Positions 18,089 to 26,984 of a stretch of 64,000 bases of DNA are shown here, one piece after another; the first letter of the stretch is position 1; every line of letters starts with the position of its first letter. Under the pieces are notes generated by a model, which saw nothing but the letters and a program-made list of their open reading frames with translations, had not been told where the DNA came from and made no database searches. This DNA is from Site-B1 sp963827785 (GTDB taxonomy: Bacteria; Bacteroidota; Bacteroidia; Flavobacteriales; Flavobacteriaceae). The DNA is taken from contig CAWHCT010000010.1 of the NCBI GenBank assembly GCA_963827785.1, positions 1 through 64,000 of the forward strand, written 5' to 3'. The translations under genes were made by a program, and so were the position numbers.

Positions 18089-18163
18089 TCGGGATGACAG
18101 GATTTGAACCTGCGACCACACGGCCCCCAGCCGTGTACGCTAACCGGACTGCGCCACATCCCG
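18089..18163 (-). tRNA. tRNA-Pro (anticodon GGG)
   Basis: The minus strand gives a 75-nt cloverleaf with acceptor CGGGATG/CATCCCG, anticodon stem CACGG/CCGTG with loop CTGGGGG (anticodon GGG) and T-loop TTCAAAT. CCA is not encoded. It decodes CCC/CCU. Confidence 0.93.
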
Positions 18164-18212
18164 ATTTAAATTAAGAAACCACCTAATTTCTTAAGTGGTT
18201 TTTCATGTTTTG

Positions 18213-18286
18213 CTCCCCCTCTTGGACTCGAACCAAGGACCCTTTGATTAACAGTCAAATGCTCTAACCAACTGAGCTAAGGAGGA
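18213..18286 (-). tRNA. tRNA-Asn (anticodon GTT)
   Basis: A 74-nt cloverleaf on the minus strand: acceptor TCCTCCT/AGGGGGA, D-arm AGCTCAGTTGGTTAGAGC, anticodon loop CTGTTAA (GTT) and T-loop TTCGAGT. CCA is not encoded. It lies 49 bp upstream of tRNA-Pro, probably co-transcribed. Confidence 0.94.
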
Positions 18287-18360
18287 GTGTTTTTTTACTC
18301 TTTTTGAGAGCGCAAATATATACTATTTTTTAATCCCAACAAATAAACAAATAAAAAATA

Positions 18361-19701
18361 TTAATTGAAAACTGCTTTGAAAATATCATTGCCATTTGCA
18401 AAAAGTACCAAGGCGATTAGAATAAAAAATCCTGCCATTTGGGCATATTCCATGAATTTATCTCCCGGTTTTTTTCCAGATGCCATCTCATATAGTAAAA
18501 ACATGACGTGCCCTCCATCAAGTGCAGGTATTGGTAATAAATTAAGAACTCCCAACATGATCGATAAAAATGCTGTTATCGTCCAAAATGCCTCCCAACT
18601 CCAAATATCAGGAAAGATATCAAAAATGGCCTTAAATCCGCCAACGCCTTTATATGCTCCTGTATTAGGATTGAATATCTTTTTTAATTGCGCTCCGTAA
18701 GACCCTATCTGGTCTTTAAACCTTGTTAGTCCGGCACCAAAGCTTTCAAAAAAAGTATACTCTTTCTTAACTATTTTAAAATACCCTAATTCCTCAAATT
18801 GTTTTATGCTGCTTGCAGGAAAAATCCCGACTTTACCATTATCATCAACTTTTAAATCTTGAATAAATGACTCATTGTCCCTTAAAAGTTTAACTTGGAT
18901 GGTTTGGTTTTTATATTTACCAAGCTCATCTGCAAACTGATCAAAGTATTTTACCTCATTCCCGTTAATGGCAGTTATTATGTCTCCTTGCTTTAGATCG
19001 GCTCCTTTGTTCAAAGATGAATCTGAAACTTTGCCGACCATAAATGGTATACGTAATTCAAACAAACTTCTGTCATCACTGGTAGTTAATTGTCCTAAAA
19101 AATCTTCCGGCAACGTTATTTTTTGTTCGACACCATCCCTTTCAATTGTATATGAATCAGCTTCAACTATAAACTTTTTTATATCTGAATAACTTTCAAC
19201 TTTAAACTCGTTAATAGCAATGACATCATCACCTGTCTTAAAACCAAGATCAGTAAGCAATGGATTGCTAATCCAGTAACCATCTTTGATGCTTTCTGCA
19301 GAAATATCTGTATCTCCATAAGCAAAGGACATAAAAACGTATATGACCAATGCCAATACAAAATTCACAAAAACACCTCCAAGCATAATAATTAATCGTT
19401 GCCATGCCGGTTTGGTCCTGAATTCCCATGGCTGGGGTGGTTGAGCCATTTGTTCTTTATCCATGCTCTCATCTATCATACCTGCTATTTTTACATAGCC
19501 TCCAAGAGGTAACCAACCAATTCCATAAACGGTTTCGCCTATTTTCTTTTTAAACAATGAATATTTAATGTCAAAAAACAGGTAAAACTTCTCTACTCGG
19601 GTCTTAAAGATTTTTGCAGGTATAAAATGCCCTAACTCATGAAGAACAATAAGTAAGGATAAACTCAATAAGAACTGGGATATTTTTATAACGAATTCCA
19701 T
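18361..19701 (-). CDS. rseP: RIP site-2 zinc metalloprotease RseP
   Basis: A 446-residue integral membrane protease. The zinc-binding HELGH (21-25) lies in the first transmembrane helix, and the second metal motif region LLPIPALDGGH is near residue 390, as in S2P/RseP. Two periplasmic PDZ-like domains lie between (about 130-310; GFKTGDDVIAINEFKV and GADLKQGDIITAINGNEV). It performs intramembrane cleavage of substrates such as anti-sigma factors or signal-peptide remnants. Complete and of usual length; transcribed away from the tRNA cluster. Confidence 0.95.
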   Translation of the reverse strand: MEFVIKISQFLLSLSLLIVLHELGHFIPAKIFKTRVEKFYLFFDIKYSLFKKKIGETVYGIGWLPLGGYVKIAGMIDESMDKEQMAQPPQPWEFRTKPAWQRLIIMLGGVFVNFVLALVIYVFMSFAYGDTDISAESIKDGYWISNPLLTDLGFKTGDDVIAINEFKVESYSDIKKFIVEADSYTIERDGVEQKITLPEDFLGQLTTSDDRSLFELRIPFMVGKVSDSSLNKGADLKQGDIITAINGNEVKYFDQFADELGKYKNQTIQVKLLRDNESFIQDLKVDDNGKVGIFPASSIKQFEELGYFKIVKKEYTFFESFGAGLTRFKDQIGSYGAQLKKIFNPNTGAYKGVGGFKAIFDIFPDIWSWEAFWTITAFLSIMLGVLNLLPIPALDGGHVMFLLYEMASGKKPGDKFMEYAQMAGFFILIALVLFANGNDIFKAVFN

Positions 19702-19770
19702 TCAGGCGATTATCTATTTAAATTTGAGCGACAAAAGTAAGGTTTTATATCAACTTTAAAAAAACTATAC

Positions 19771-21711
19771 TTATTGCTTTAACAATCTTTTATGAATGAG
19801 TCCTTCATTGGTATAAAAAGTTAAAAAGTGTAATCCTGTTGACAAGGATTCAATATTCAATCTATCCTGAAAAGGAGATTCTAATACCATCCTCCCTAAT
19901 ATATCATAAATCCGGATATTCAAAATATCCAGATTACTTGGTTTTTGCATAAATATTTCGGTTTTTGCCGGATTTGGATACAACGAGAATTGCACTTTTG
20001 GAAATTCATCATTAATCCCTAAAGCAACCGAATTATTCATTGAAATAAGATCAGATTCCGGGTCAAATTGAATACTAGCTACATTAAAAGAAACTGTTTC
20101 CAGAAAGATTTGACCGTTGCTTGTATTATTAAGGACAATATCCTGAGTTTCGGAACCGGTTCCATTCAATCTTAGGGTAACAGGCGCCTCAAAAAAACTG
20201 ACTGAAGGATGACTTTGAGTTTGGTCGATCTGGATCTGGATCTGAGAAGGATTCGGCTGAGTCCATTCAACACTATAACTTGGATAGCCTTGATTGAACA
20301 ACCAGTCATCGAAAAACTCAGTTAAATCTTCTCCACTGGCTGCTTCCATTATTGGAATAAAATCTTCAGTTTTTGCATAATTAAATGCAAGATCAGGATC
20401 GCTTAAATAACTTTGAATACCTTGATAGAAATCAGTATCCCCTAATCTCTTTCTGAGCATATGCAGGACCATGGATCCTTTGTCATAACTTAATCTACCA
20501 CTAAATATTCTGCTTACACTAGTAGTATCAGCATCTGTTAAATAAACTGCTCCTCCTAATTGAGAAGTAATATTGTTTGTTCGCTGCTGTTTCCAATTTG
20601 AAAATGCAGCATTTCCATCCAAGTCCTCAATAACCAGACCCGATAAATAGGTGGCAAAACCTTCGTTGAGCCAGATATCTTTCCAGCTTCCACAGGTGAT
20701 CTTATCACCAAACCATTGATGTGCCAGTTCATGTGCAATTAAGTTCCTGCTAAAACTGCCCATAAAAGATACTGTAGTATGTTCCATTCCTCCTCCCCAT
20801 CCAAATTGTGCATGACCATATTTTTCTGAAGCATAGGGATATTCTTCAAATAAATCAGTAAACAATTCCATAATGGGCACTGTTACCAAAGTGCTTGATT
20901 GTGAAGATGTCAAATTTTCAGGGTAAACATAATTCACTATATCAAACGGATTTCCGTCATTAGGTACTGTATGGGTATAAACCGAATAATTTGTCGCAGC
21001 TATGGCTATTAAATACGCAGGTATGGGATATTGATGTTTGAAATGAGTTGTTTTATTCAATCCATTTACAATTTGACTCTGTTCAACTCCATTGCTAACC
21101 GCAATGTATTCTTCCGATTGGGAATTGTAGTGTGGAGTTGTTATGTAAACATCTATGCTGTCAATCTTATCATTCAGATCTTGTTTGCATGGCCACCAGT
21201 CCTTCGCGCCATAAGGTTCTGACAATGTCCAAAGAACTGGGTCTCCATTATGTGTTGATGCCTCAAAAGAGTCAAATCCTGAAGTTTGAGGAGACCCTGA
21301 ATAAGTAATTTCAACAATCCCTAATTGACCCTGGTTAACTGTAGTTGACAAATCAATTACCAGTTCATCATTTATATTTTGGGAAAACGAAACAGGATTC
21401 CCGTTTTGGAGAATCTGTGAAACTATCATATTATCCGTAAGGTCAAAGGTGACCTGCGACATGTTCTCTTTAGCTTCAAAATGAGTAGTTACAATTCCGG
21501 ATATGTTTGCAATACTCGGATCTATTGTAAATTCCAATTTATGATACTTCACATCATAATTACCCGTATTGGCATTGACTCTGGATTCATATATCCTGTG
21601 AGATGCAGCCTTGGTTTCTGCTTCTATGATCTCCATTTGATCGTTTTCAAAAGTCTGAGAAAAAATAACGAAAGGGAATAGGATAATTAATGAGGGAAAA
21701 AGTCTTTTCAT
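19771..21711 (-). CDS. M1 family aminopeptidase with T9SS sorting domain
   Basis: A 646-residue secreted gluzincin. After a signal peptide (cleavage near IFSQ) comes the M1 beta-saddle domain, then GGMEH (the exopeptidase GxMEN-type substrate loop) and HELAHQWFGDKITCGSWKDIWLNEGFA (HExxH-18-E zinc site, His about 328). The C-terminal ~75 residues (YPNPAKTEIFMQ, RIYDILGRMV, STGLHFLTF) form a type A T9SS sorting domain, so it acts at the cell surface or outside. It removes N-terminal residues from peptides, probably for nutrition. Monocistronic. Confidence 0.93.
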   Translation of the reverse strand: MKRLFPSLIILFPFVIFSQTFENDQMEIIEAETKAASHRIYESRVNANTGNYDVKYHKLEFTIDPSIANISGIVTTHFEAKENMSQVTFDLTDNMIVSQILQNGNPVSFSQNINDELVIDLSTTVNQGQLGIVEITYSGSPQTSGFDSFEASTHNGDPVLWTLSEPYGAKDWWPCKQDLNDKIDSIDVYITTPHYNSQSEEYIAVSNGVEQSQIVNGLNKTTHFKHQYPIPAYLIAIAATNYSVYTHTVPNDGNPFDIVNYVYPENLTSSQSSTLVTVPIMELFTDLFEEYPYASEKYGHAQFGWGGGMEHTTVSFMGSFSRNLIAHELAHQWFGDKITCGSWKDIWLNEGFATYLSGLVIEDLDGNAAFSNWKQQRTNNITSQLGGAVYLTDADTTSVSRIFSGRLSYDKGSMVLHMLRKRLGDTDFYQGIQSYLSDPDLAFNYAKTEDFIPIMEAASGEDLTEFFDDWLFNQGYPSYSVEWTQPNPSQIQIQIDQTQSHPSVSFFEAPVTLRLNGTGSETQDIVLNNTSNGQIFLETVSFNVASIQFDPESDLISMNNSVALGINDEFPKVQFSLYPNPAKTEIFMQKPSNLDILNIRIYDILGRMVLESPFQDRLNIESLSTGLHFLTFYTNEGLIHKRLLKQ

Positions 21712-21795
21712 AGTGCCTTATTTTGGTGACTAAAACTACCAAAATTAACTCAATTAAGTTGTAATTTTGCGTCCAACAACTAAAATTTGGGTTCA

Positions 21796-22467
21796 ATGTT
21801 ATCTTTTTTTAAAGAATATAAATATTTCGGAATTGCATTTTTGATTCTATCCCTAATAATTATTTCCATCATTTATAATGTTTTGGATGTGTATAAGCCA
21901 TTACCCATTTATCAACCCAGTAGAGTAAGTGAAGAACTTGTAGACAGCACTATACAGCATAAAAGCAAATATCACAAGATCGCTGATTTTAACTTAATTA
22001 ACCAGAATGGTGATACCATAACCCAAGAGTTTTATAAGGATAAGATCTATGTGGCCGATTTCTTTTTTACAACTTGTCAAACTATCTGTCCTATTATGAC
22101 AGATAACATGAAAGACGTACAACAAAAACTTAAAGATGATAACGAAGTTTTGTTATTGTCCCATTCTGTTACACCAGAAATAGATTCAGTCGCTCAGCTT
22201 AAGCGATATGCACTCGAAAAAGGTGTTATTGACAGTAAATGGAATCTTGTTACCGGAGATAAAAAACAAATTTATGAATTGGCCAGAAAGAGTTATTTAG
22301 CTGTAAAGACTGACGGTGATGGCGGACCTTATGATATGATACATACAGAGAACTTCATGCTCATAGATAAGAAAAACCAAATAAGAGGTTTTTATGACGG
22401 AACAAACGAAGAAGATATAGAGCGATTACTTAACGATATTGAAGTTTTAAAAGAAGAATACAAATAA
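21796..22467 (+). CDS. SCO1/SenC family copper-binding thioredoxin-like protein
   Basis: The ATG at 21796 is preferred over an in-frame TTG at 21787. The ~223-residue protein has one N-terminal membrane anchor and a periplasmic thioredoxin-like domain with the copper motif CQTIC (TTCQTICPIMT) and a downstream conserved His in DMIHTENF. SCO proteins deliver copper to the CuA centre of cytochrome c oxidase or act in redox control. It is divergent from the M1 peptidase and is followed directly by a hairpin terminator. Confidence 0.93.
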   Translation: MLSFFKEYKYFGIAFLILSLIIISIIYNVLDVYKPLPIYQPSRVSEELVDSTIQHKSKYHKIADFNLINQNGDTITQEFYKDKIYVADFFFTTCQTICPIMTDNMKDVQQKLKDDNEVLLLSHSVTPEIDSVAQLKRYALEKGVIDSKWNLVTGDKKQIYELARKSYLAVKTDGDGGPYDMIHTENFMLIDKKNQIRGFYDGTNEEDIERLLNDIEVLKEEYK

Positions 22468-22496
22468 AAAAAGGCACTTTAAAAGTGCCTTTTTTT
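22468..22496. terminator. Bidirectional intrinsic terminator
   Basis: AAAGGCACTTT and AAAGTGCCTTT form a near-perfect stem with T-tracts on both strands. It serves the SCO1 gene on the plus strand and the 36-residue gene at 22512-22622 on the minus strand. Confidence 0.8.
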
Positions 22497-22511
22497 TAAG
22501 AATTCCTATAT

Positions 22512-22622
22512 TTATTTATAACGTCTTTTTGTATTCCAAACCATTGAACTGGTATTTCCAAATATTTTTGTAGTAATTCCTATTTTACTTTCTCTTGCGA
22601 TTTTACTATAACTTGTTTTCAT
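22512..22622 (-). CDS. 36-residue basic peptide, copy 1, unknown function
   Basis: The minus-strand ORF from ATG 22622 to TAA 22512 encodes 36 residues with core SKIGITTKIFGNTS and the basic end WNTKRRYK. A paralogue 363 bp away (22875-22985) has 30 of 36 identical residues. About nine codons differ silently at the third base and the amino-acid changes are mostly conservative (R/K, Y/F, K/R, M/I), which is a coding signature. It has its own -7 box (TACATTTG, 22650-22657) and terminator. No family is recognised. It has no signal peptide or membrane segment; the charge suggests binding to nucleic acid or ribosomes, which is speculation. Confidence 0.7.
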   Translation of the reverse strand: MKTSYSKIARESKIGITTKIFGNTSSMVWNTKRRYK

Positions 22623-22649
22623 AATTTTTATTTTTTAAATTTGAGACTG

Positions 22650-22657
22650 CAAATGTA
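22650..22657 (-). promoter_or_regulatory. -7 box upstream of the 36-residue gene copy 1
   Basis: The minus strand reads TACATTTG, matching TAnnTTTG, 27 bp before the ATG. The flanking CAGTCTCAAATTTAAA is shared with copy 2 (TAGTCTCAAATTTAAA), so the leader is also conserved. Confidence 0.55.
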
Positions 22658-22830
22658 AAGTGGCTATAATCAACTTAGTACAACATATTTGGCATATTTA
22701 TATACTAAATTAACTCTAACTCGACATTTGTTAATAACTGTTGTCAATATAACAATCAATTCGTTTACTATGCTGAGCACAATGCTTCTTCTAGTTTATT
22801 AATTCTTATTTATAAGTTTTAGAAAAAAAA

Positions 22831-22851
22831 AGGCACTTTTACAAAGTGCCT
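22831..22851 (-). terminator. Intrinsic terminator of the 36-residue gene copy 2
   Basis: On the minus strand AGGCACTTT, loop GTA and AAAGTGCCT are followed by a run of T. The same GGCACTTT stem is used in the terminator of copy 1, so the duplicated unit includes its terminator. Confidence 0.75.
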
Positions 22852-22874
22852 CTTCTGTAAAAATTTCCCGAGGA

Positions 22875-22985
22875 TTATCTGAAGCGTCTTTTTGTATTCC
22901 ATACAATTGCGCTTGTGTTGCCAAATATCTTAGTGGTAATTCCTATTTTACTTTCTTTTGCGATTTTACTATAACTTGCTTTCAT
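22875..22985 (-). CDS. 36-residue basic peptide, copy 2, unknown function
   Basis: ATG 22985 to TAA 22875 encodes a 36-residue paralogue of the peptide at 22512-22622. It shares the core SKIGITTKIFGNTS and ends WNTKRRFR. The unit repeats the layout of copy 1: TAnnTTTG box, AT-rich leader, ORF, then a GGCACTTT hairpin. The two are separate transcription units rather than an operon. Function unknown. Confidence 0.7.
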   Translation of the reverse strand: MKASYSKIAKESKIGITTKIFGNTSAIVWNTKRRFR

Positions 22986-23012
22986 AATTCTATTATTTTA
23001 AATTTGAGACTA

Positions 23013-23020
23013 CAAAATTA
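23013..23020 (-). promoter_or_regulatory. -7 box upstream of the 36-residue gene copy 2
   Basis: The minus strand reads TAATTTTG, matching TAnnTTTG, 27 bp before the ATG, the same distance as in copy 1. Confidence 0.55.
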
Positions 23021-23274
23021 CTACTATTAGACCTTTAACCACCATATTAACAATATTTTAACCCCTAGATCTGTACGATTTATTATTCTGATAAAATTCA
23101 GAATAAAACCTTATTGCCTTAGCATATAAACCGATGAATTGTTATCTATTTACATAGTTTTAGGATAATAAATTTGATAATCTCATAAAGCTTAGTCACT
23201 TTTGTTGTTTAGTAATTTTTTTAACGGTCAATTTTCAGTTATTTTTGCTTAATTATAATCAATCTAAATAAGAA

Positions 23275-23508
23275 TTGTTGACAGCTGCAGATTTAAAAGT
23301 AGGTGAAAGGGGAATAATATTAGATGCATCTTCTAAATACATTCCTTTAAAACTCATAGAAATGGGCTGTTTGCCGGGAAATGAAATAGAATTAATTCAA
23401 CTGGCACCTTTTTCAGACCCCATGTACTTGAATATTAGCGGTTGTCACCTGGCTATAAGAAGAGAAACTGCCGTTCATATCCATATAGAAAAAATTTCCA
23501 ATGGGTAA
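23275..23508 (+). CDS. feoA: FeoA, ferrous iron transport SH3-like protein
   Basis: A ~77-residue FeoA domain (LKVGERGIIL, LIEMGCLPGNEIELIQLAP, HLAIRRETAVHIHIEK). No ATG lies at the N-terminus; TTG at 23275 or 23278 is the likely start. It overlaps feoB by 8 bp, so the two are coupled. FeoA is a small cytosolic SH3-like partner of the FeoB transporter. A TAnnTTTG-type box (TATTTTTG, 23240-23247) lies about 30 bp upstream. Confidence 0.9.
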   Translation: MLTAADLKVGERGIILDASSKYIPLKLIEMGCLPGNEIELIQLAPFSDPMYLNISGCHLAIRRETAVHIHIEKISNG

Positions 23509-25600
23509 ACAAATAAATGTTGCATTAATTGGAAATCCCAATACCGGTAAGACATCGGTATTCAACTCCCTTACCGGATTAAATCAAAAAGTTGGAAATT
23601 ATCCGGGAATTACTGTTGAGAAAAAAGAAGGTATTTGCAAACTTCCTCGTGGAGTGAAAGCGCATATTATCGATCTGCCGGGAACATATAGCTTGAATGC
23701 CTCTTCATTTGACGAAAACGTTGTTATAGAATTACTTTTAAATAAGAATGACAAAGATTATCCTGATGTGGCCGCATTAATTAGCGACGTAGAAAATCTT
23801 AAACGAAACTTACTATTATTCACACAAATAAAAGACCTTGGAATTCCTGTAATATTGGTTATCAATATGGCTGATAGGATGACATACAAAGGAATTTCTT
23901 TGAATATAGAGTATCTGGAATCCAAATTAAAAACCAAAATAGCTGTAGTAAGCACCAGAAAAAATCAAGGAATTGACCATTTAAAAAATCTTATTTCCAA
24001 TTATAAAGAGTTGTCCACGGAGCCTTGTGTTAATGCCTCAGAGATCGATACCGAATACTTTGACAACTTGAGAAAAGCATTCCCTAATCAGTTATTGTAT
24101 AAACTTTGGCTGGTTATAACCCAGGATGTGAATTTTGGGAAAATAGACAGGAATGAAATGGACGCTATTGCCAGTTTTAAAACTAAAAGTAAAGGCGATC
24201 TTAAGCGATTGCAGCAAAAGGAGACCATAAAAAGGTATCAATTCATCAACGATGTGCTTAAAAAGGGTCAGACTATTGACGCTAATAGTGCAAAAGGATT
24301 TCGAGCAACACTTGACAGGATATTAACTCACAAAATTTTTGGATACTTAATTTTCTTTATCATTTTGCTTACTATATTTCAAGCGATTTACGATTGGTCC
24401 AGTGTGCCAATGGATTTCATTGATAGTATGTTTGCTTCTTTAAGTGAATGGACCAAGACAATTTTACCAAAAGGAGCTTTCACAAGTTTATTGGCCGAAG
24501 GAATTATTCCAGGGCTTGGAGGTATAGTCATTTTCATACCTCAAATCGCATTTCTGTTTTTATTCATTTCAATATTAGAGGAAAGCGGCTATATGAGTCG
24601 GGTGGTTTTCTTAATGGACAGGATCATGAGGCGTTTTGGTTTAAGCGGCAAAAGTGTTGTGCCTTTGATATCCGGAACTGCTTGTGCAATTCCGGCCATA
24701 ATGGCAACCAGAAATATTGAGAGCTGGCGAGAACGGTTGATTACCATATTGGTCACACCATTTGTAACTTGTTCTGCACGACTACCTGTGTACTTAATTA
24801 TTATAGCCTTGGTCATCCCCGAGGGTCGGTTTATCGGGTTAAGTTATCAGGCATTAACTTTAATGTTTTTGTATTTATTAGGATTTGGAGCAGCAATAGC
24901 TTCAGCTATGCTGTTAAACAGAGTTCTCAAAATAAAAACCAAAACGTTTTTTGTTATAGAAATGCCTAATTATAAATTGCCCTTATTTAAAAACGTTGTT
25001 TTTACCGTAATTGAAAAAACTAAGGCCTTTGTTTTTGGAGCAGGAAAGATCATTTTAGCGATCTCAATCGTTCTATGGTTTTTAGCATCTTATGGGCCAG
25101 GAGAGCAGTTCAACAATGCAGAAGCTATAGTTAAGGCTCAAACGATCTCTCAAAATTTAAGTGATGATGAATTAAAACATAAAATAGCATCCCATAAACT
25201 GGAGCATTCCTTTATAGGGATAACGGGAAGAGCCATTGAACCTGCAATACGCCCTTTGGGTTACGATTGGAAAATTGGTATCGCAATTGTGAGTTCCTTC
25301 GCTGCTCGTGAAGTCTTTGTTGGTACATTGGCAACCATCTACAGTGTTGGAAGTGAAGAAGAAGAAACGATTAAAAACCGAATGGCCGGAGAAGTAAATC
25401 CCATTCTAGGAGGACCTTTATTTAATTTTGCCTCTGGTATATCATTGTTATTATTTTACGCTTTTGCAATGCAATGTATGAGTACATTAGCTATTGTTAA
25501 GCGTGAAACAAATAGTTGGAAATGGCCAATTATTCAATTGATTGGAATGTCGGCTTTGGCCTATGTAATTGCGCTGATTGCTTTTCAGCTTTTAAAGTAA
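23501..25600 (+). CDS. feoB: FeoB, ferrous iron transporter (single polypeptide)
   Basis: A 699-residue protein with an N-terminal G domain: G1 GNPNTGKTS (10-18), G3 DLPGTYSL and G4 NMAD. A helical GDI-like region follows, then a polytopic membrane domain with two Gate regions; the pore motif reads GTACAIPAIMATR, and the second Gate contains AAREVFVGTLATIY. This is the classic Fe(II) FeoB arrangement. It imports ferrous iron across the inner membrane and is coupled to feoA upstream and to a Cys-rich small membrane protein 30 bp downstream. Confidence 0.96.
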   Translation: MGKQINVALIGNPNTGKTSVFNSLTGLNQKVGNYPGITVEKKEGICKLPRGVKAHIIDLPGTYSLNASSFDENVVIELLLNKNDKDYPDVAALISDVENLKRNLLLFTQIKDLGIPVILVINMADRMTYKGISLNIEYLESKLKTKIAVVSTRKNQGIDHLKNLISNYKELSTEPCVNASEIDTEYFDNLRKAFPNQLLYKLWLVITQDVNFGKIDRNEMDAIASFKTKSKGDLKRLQQKETIKRYQFINDVLKKGQTIDANSAKGFRATLDRILTHKIFGYLIFFIILLTIFQAIYDWSSVPMDFIDSMFASLSEWTKTILPKGAFTSLLAEGIIPGLGGIVIFIPQIAFLFLFISILEESGYMSRVVFLMDRIMRRFGLSGKSVVPLISGTACAIPAIMATRNIESWRERLITILVTPFVTCSARLPVYLIIIALVIPEGRFIGLSYQALTLMFLYLLGFGAAIASAMLLNRVLKIKTKTFFVIEMPNYKLPLFKNVVFTVIEKTKAFVFGAGKIILAISIVLWFLASYGPGEQFNNAEAIVKAQTISQNLSDDELKHKIASHKLEHSFIGITGRAIEPAIRPLGYDWKIGIAIVSSFAAREVFVGTLATIYSVGSEEEETIKNRMAGEVNPILGGPLFNFASGISLLLFYAFAMQCMSTLAIVKRETNSWKWPIIQLIGMSALAYVIALIAFQLLK

Positions 25601-25630
25601 TTTTAATTTATTATAACCGACTAATATAAA

Positions 25631-25765
25631 ATGAACATTTTTTTACAAAACATACTGGTTTTTACTGCGTTAGTTTTAGCACTTTCATTTTTGATCAGGA
25701 AATTCTTTTTTAAGAAATCATCTACCAAAAAATCTTGTGGTGAAGATGATTGTGGATGTTCTTAA
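25631..25765 (+). CDS. FeoB-associated Cys-rich membrane protein
   Basis: A 44-residue protein: one N-terminal transmembrane helix (about 4-24), a basic stretch (RKFFFKKSSTKK) and the C-terminal Cys motif CGEDDCGCS. Size, topology and position directly after feoB match the FeoB_associated family. It probably sits in the inner membrane next to FeoB, perhaps handing over metal through its cysteines. Its last 4 bp overlap the convergent minus-strand gene. Confidence 0.85.
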   Translation: MNIFLQNILVFTALVLALSFLIRKFFFKKSSTKKSCGEDDCGCS

Positions 25766-26151
25766 TTGTCGATAACCAACTCCAAGTAATAATCATTTTT
25801 GAGAGTTTTTGATTCAGCTGTGGGATAAGGCATTAAATTTAAACCAGTAATCTGCAATCCATTAGAATTATAAAGCATTGTGCTAGAATTATTACTGAAT
25901 CCGCTAGGATGGAACGCTAATGTACGTTCTTCAATAAAATTTCCTTCAATATAAATGTTTACAATCACTACAGCTTTTCCTGCCTGAACACAATGAACAT
26001 TGGCAGGGCAACGAGAATCTTCAGTCACTTCAACAAATTCAATTTCAACCTCATTAATGGCTAAAGTTGAACCGTACTTTAAACTTGCAATGTTTTGTGC
26101 CTGAGTTGTAAATCCGATTAATAGGAAAAAAGCAACATAAAGTATTCTCAT
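25762..26151 (-). CDS. Small secreted protein with DSRCP...C motif, unknown function
   Basis: The start at ATG 26151 is chosen because a clean signal peptide follows (MRILYVAFFLLIGFTTQAQ); the longer frame from 26190 places it internally. The mature ~110-residue beta-rich protein has the conserved-looking DSRCPANVHCVQAGKA segment with two cysteines, seen in many small bacterial exported proteins of unknown role. It is the last gene of the minus-strand feo operon, 51 bp after the outer-membrane transporter-like gene, so it may be linked to metal uptake or stress. Confidence 0.65.
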   Translation of the reverse strand: MRILYVAFFLLIGFTTQAQNIASLKYGSTLAINEVEIEFVEVTEDSRCPANVHCVQAGKAVVIVNIYIEGNFIEERTLAFHPSGFSNNSSTMLYNSNGLQITGLNLMPYPTAESKTLKNDYYLELVIDN

Positions 26152-26202
26152 AGTAAGATATTTATGAAGTATATGCTTAAATCGTGCCAACCTTTATGAA
26201 TT

Positions 26203-26952
26203 CTATTTTTTCAAGTCTATATTGATGCTACATCCGATAGAAACATAAAACATTTTATGATTTAATCCTGCTCCTGCTGACACATCCAATTGAAGATTAT
26301 CCTTTACCAAATAAGTAAATCCTGCATCAAAATTAGCTTCATGGATTTCCATTTCAACCAAAGCTCCAAAGGGTTCGATATACATTCCTACTTTATCAGA
26401 TATTCCAAGCCCTAAAGCTAAAGAATAGGTCAGGTTACCAGACCCAAAACCATAATAATCGTAACCAGCATTATATCCAAAGCTAAAATTTTTACCAATA
26501 TCATGTGCAATAGAAATTTTATTGATAATACCTATTTCATCCAAAGTCAATTCATCTTTTGCGGTTGGAATAAATACATGAGATATAAAAGCTATTTCGG
26601 TTTTTGCATCCTCTTTTTTTAAGATTTGAATTTTTGTTCCTAATTGTAAATCAGCTATACCACTTGATTTTTCATTTGTCAACTTATCCTTCACGCTTAC
26701 AAACTCTGTTAACAATCTTAATTCAATTCCATTAGATACTCCGTAACGCCACAAAACTGTTGGAGTTAACAGTAATTCTTCCGAAAAAAAATCATCTTTG
26801 GCTGATCCATACAAAATACCTGATTCTATTTGCAACTTCCCTTTTCTTATTGTTGATGAGCTTTCCGTTTGATCAGGTCTGTCTGTAACTATGGTTTGGG
26901 CATTTGCCATATAACCAAAGCATATTAAAACTATCGCAAGTAAGTATTTGTT
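26203..26952 (-). CDS. Outer-membrane beta-barrel transporter-like protein (MetA-pathway/phenol-type)
   Basis: The start at ATG 26952 gives a signal peptide (MNKYLLAIVLICFGYMANAQ); an upstream in-frame ATG would overlap the FeoB gene. The mature protein begins TIVTDRPDQTESSSTIRKGKLQIESG, the hallmark of the Phenol_MetA_deg/putative outer-membrane transporter family, followed by alternating beta strands to a terminal hydrophobic strand. It lies 32 bp after the split FeoB and may be the outer-membrane component of the same metal system; that link is by context only. Confidence 0.75.
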   Translation of the reverse strand, partial: NKYLLAIVLICFGYMANAQTIVTDRPDQTESSSTIRKGKLQIESGILYGSAKDDFFSEELLLTPTVLWRYGVSNGIELRLLTEFVSVKDKLTNEKSSGIADLQLGTKIQILKKEDAKTEIAFISHVFIPTAKDELTLDEIGIINKISIAHDIGKNFSFGYNAGYDYYGFGSGNLTYSLALGLGISDKVGMYIEPFGALVEMEIHEANFDAGFTYLVKDNLQLDVSAGAGLNHKMFYVSIGCSINIDLKK

Positions 26953-26984
26953 CATTGAAAGTTTACCGAAGTTAATTATAGAAG

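Noticed and set aside
18176..18202. Inverted repeat between tRNA-Asn and tRNA-Pro as a terminator
   Set aside because: The AACCACC/GTGGTT stem is imperfect and T-rich only on the plus strand, opposite to tRNA transcription, so its role is unclear.
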